A stretch of 5,969 nt of DNA from Methanomassiliicoccales archaeon. GTDB lineage: Archaea > Thermoplasmatota > Thermoplasmata > Methanomassiliicoccales > JACIVX01. This document shows, in pieces, positions 5,794 through 5,969 of this stretch. The stretch is taken from NCBI GenBank assembly GCA_028682925.1, contig JAJRAG010000095.1:1-5969 (forward strand), written 5' to 3'. Every line of letters begins with the position of its first letter. Position 1 is the first letter of the stretch. The position numbers were made by a program, and so were the translations under genes. The notes under the pieces were generated by a model. The model was not told where the DNA came from, did not search any database, and worked only from the letters and a program-made list of their open reading frames with translations.

Positions 5794-5969
5794 ATGTGGA
5801 GGTCGCTGTCGAAGTACTTCGGGAGATATCCTTCCCAAGCAAAGGTTGCCAGACTTCTGTTAGAGTGTGGCCTTAGGGTCCAAGGGAGCAGAGTCTACTG
5901 CGGGGACATCGAGCTCTCTGACACGGCCTTGGCCAGAGCGGCGAGCGTCGACAGAAGGATAGTCAGGTC
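5794..5969 (+). CDS. Predicted ACT-domain amino acid metabolism regulator, N-terminal 58 codons (runs off window)
   Basis: The visible product starts M-W-R-S-L-S-K-Y-F and continues with P13-S-Q-A-K-V-A-R-L-L-L, then a short strand region with V33? to V-Y-C-G-D-I-E-L-S, and a helix-turn-helix-like stretch A-L-A-R-A-A-S-V-D-R-R-I-V-R. From memory this is the N-terminal domain of an archaeal family of about 165-170 residues (type AF1403, annotated as predicted regulator of amino acid metabolism), in which a DNA-binding-like domain precedes a C-terminal ACT domain. The ACT domain would lie outside the window and is not seen. ATG 5794 matches the family's usual M-W start; the frame is open back to 5758, with TTG 5788 as the only nearby alternative. 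It is divergent from the aro operon across 211 bp, so a role in sensing aromatic amino acids and controlling that operon is plausible but inferred. Confidence 0.75.
   Translation, partial: MWRSLSKYFGRYPSQAKVARLLLECGLRVQGSRVYCGDIELSDTALARAASVDRRIVR

Noticed and set aside
5652..5876. Plus-strand open frame of 74 codons across the intergenic region
   Set aside because: It lacks a ribosome binding site and family resemblance, and it overlaps in another frame the much better supported regulator start at 5794.
1..5969. Mobile elements, CRISPR arrays, tRNA or rRNA genes
   Set aside because: No transposase, regular repeat-spacer pattern or RNA gene was recognised; almost all of the window is compact housekeeping coding sequence.

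Overview
The window carries most of an archaeal aromatic amino acid (shikimate) biosynthesis operon on the minus strand. Upstream of it and divergent from it is the start of a probable ACT-domain regulator on the plus strand. The archaeal assignment rests on three genes that bacteria rarely or never use for this pathway: an aldolase-type ADH synthase in place of DAHP synthase, the 'type II' NAD-dependent 3-dehydroquinate synthase, and a GHMP-superfamily shikimate kinase. The promoters also look archaeal (TATA-type), and one gene appears to be leaderless. Moderate GC, good Shine-Dalgarno sites inside the operon and an AroD-AroE fusion point to a mesophilic or moderately thermophilic euryarchaeon, perhaps of the Thermoplasmatota. 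That last step is inference and is weak.

Layout in the direction of transcription (right to left): ADH synthase (5582-4791), 3-dehydroquinate synthase II (4786-3743), fused 3-dehydroquinate dehydratase/shikimate dehydrogenase (3746-2280), shikimate kinase (2283-1420), EPSP synthase (1423-155), then the first 52 codons of chorismate synthase (from 158, leaving the window at base 1). The first two genes are separated by 4 nt, and every later junction overlaps by 4 nt (ATGA or TTGA). The order of the genes is the order of the reactions, from the first committed condensation to chorismate. All seven activities are encoded with no foreign gene in between, so the operon would turn DKFP plus aspartate semialdehyde into chorismate. 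The DKFP-forming enzyme is not present here. EPSP synthase and chorismate synthase both start at TTG, and in each case an in-frame stop just upstream leaves no other start.

The region 5583-5793 (211 bp) is the divergent control region. On the minus strand it holds a TATA box and a strong Shine-Dalgarno site for the operon. On the plus strand it holds a TATA-like box about 27 bases before the ATG of the divergent gene, which has no ribosome binding site and is probably leaderless. Several short inverted or direct repeats lie around both promoters and are candidate operators. The plus-strand gene (5794 to window end) encodes the N-terminal winged-helix-like part of an archaeal 'predicted regulator of amino acid metabolism' family. 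It is a good candidate, not proven, for the aromatic-amino-acid-responsive regulator of this operon.

The most interesting points are the complete collinearity of the pathway with its operon, the divergently placed putative regulator with its candidate operators, and a chorismate synthase that departs from two normally conserved motifs.
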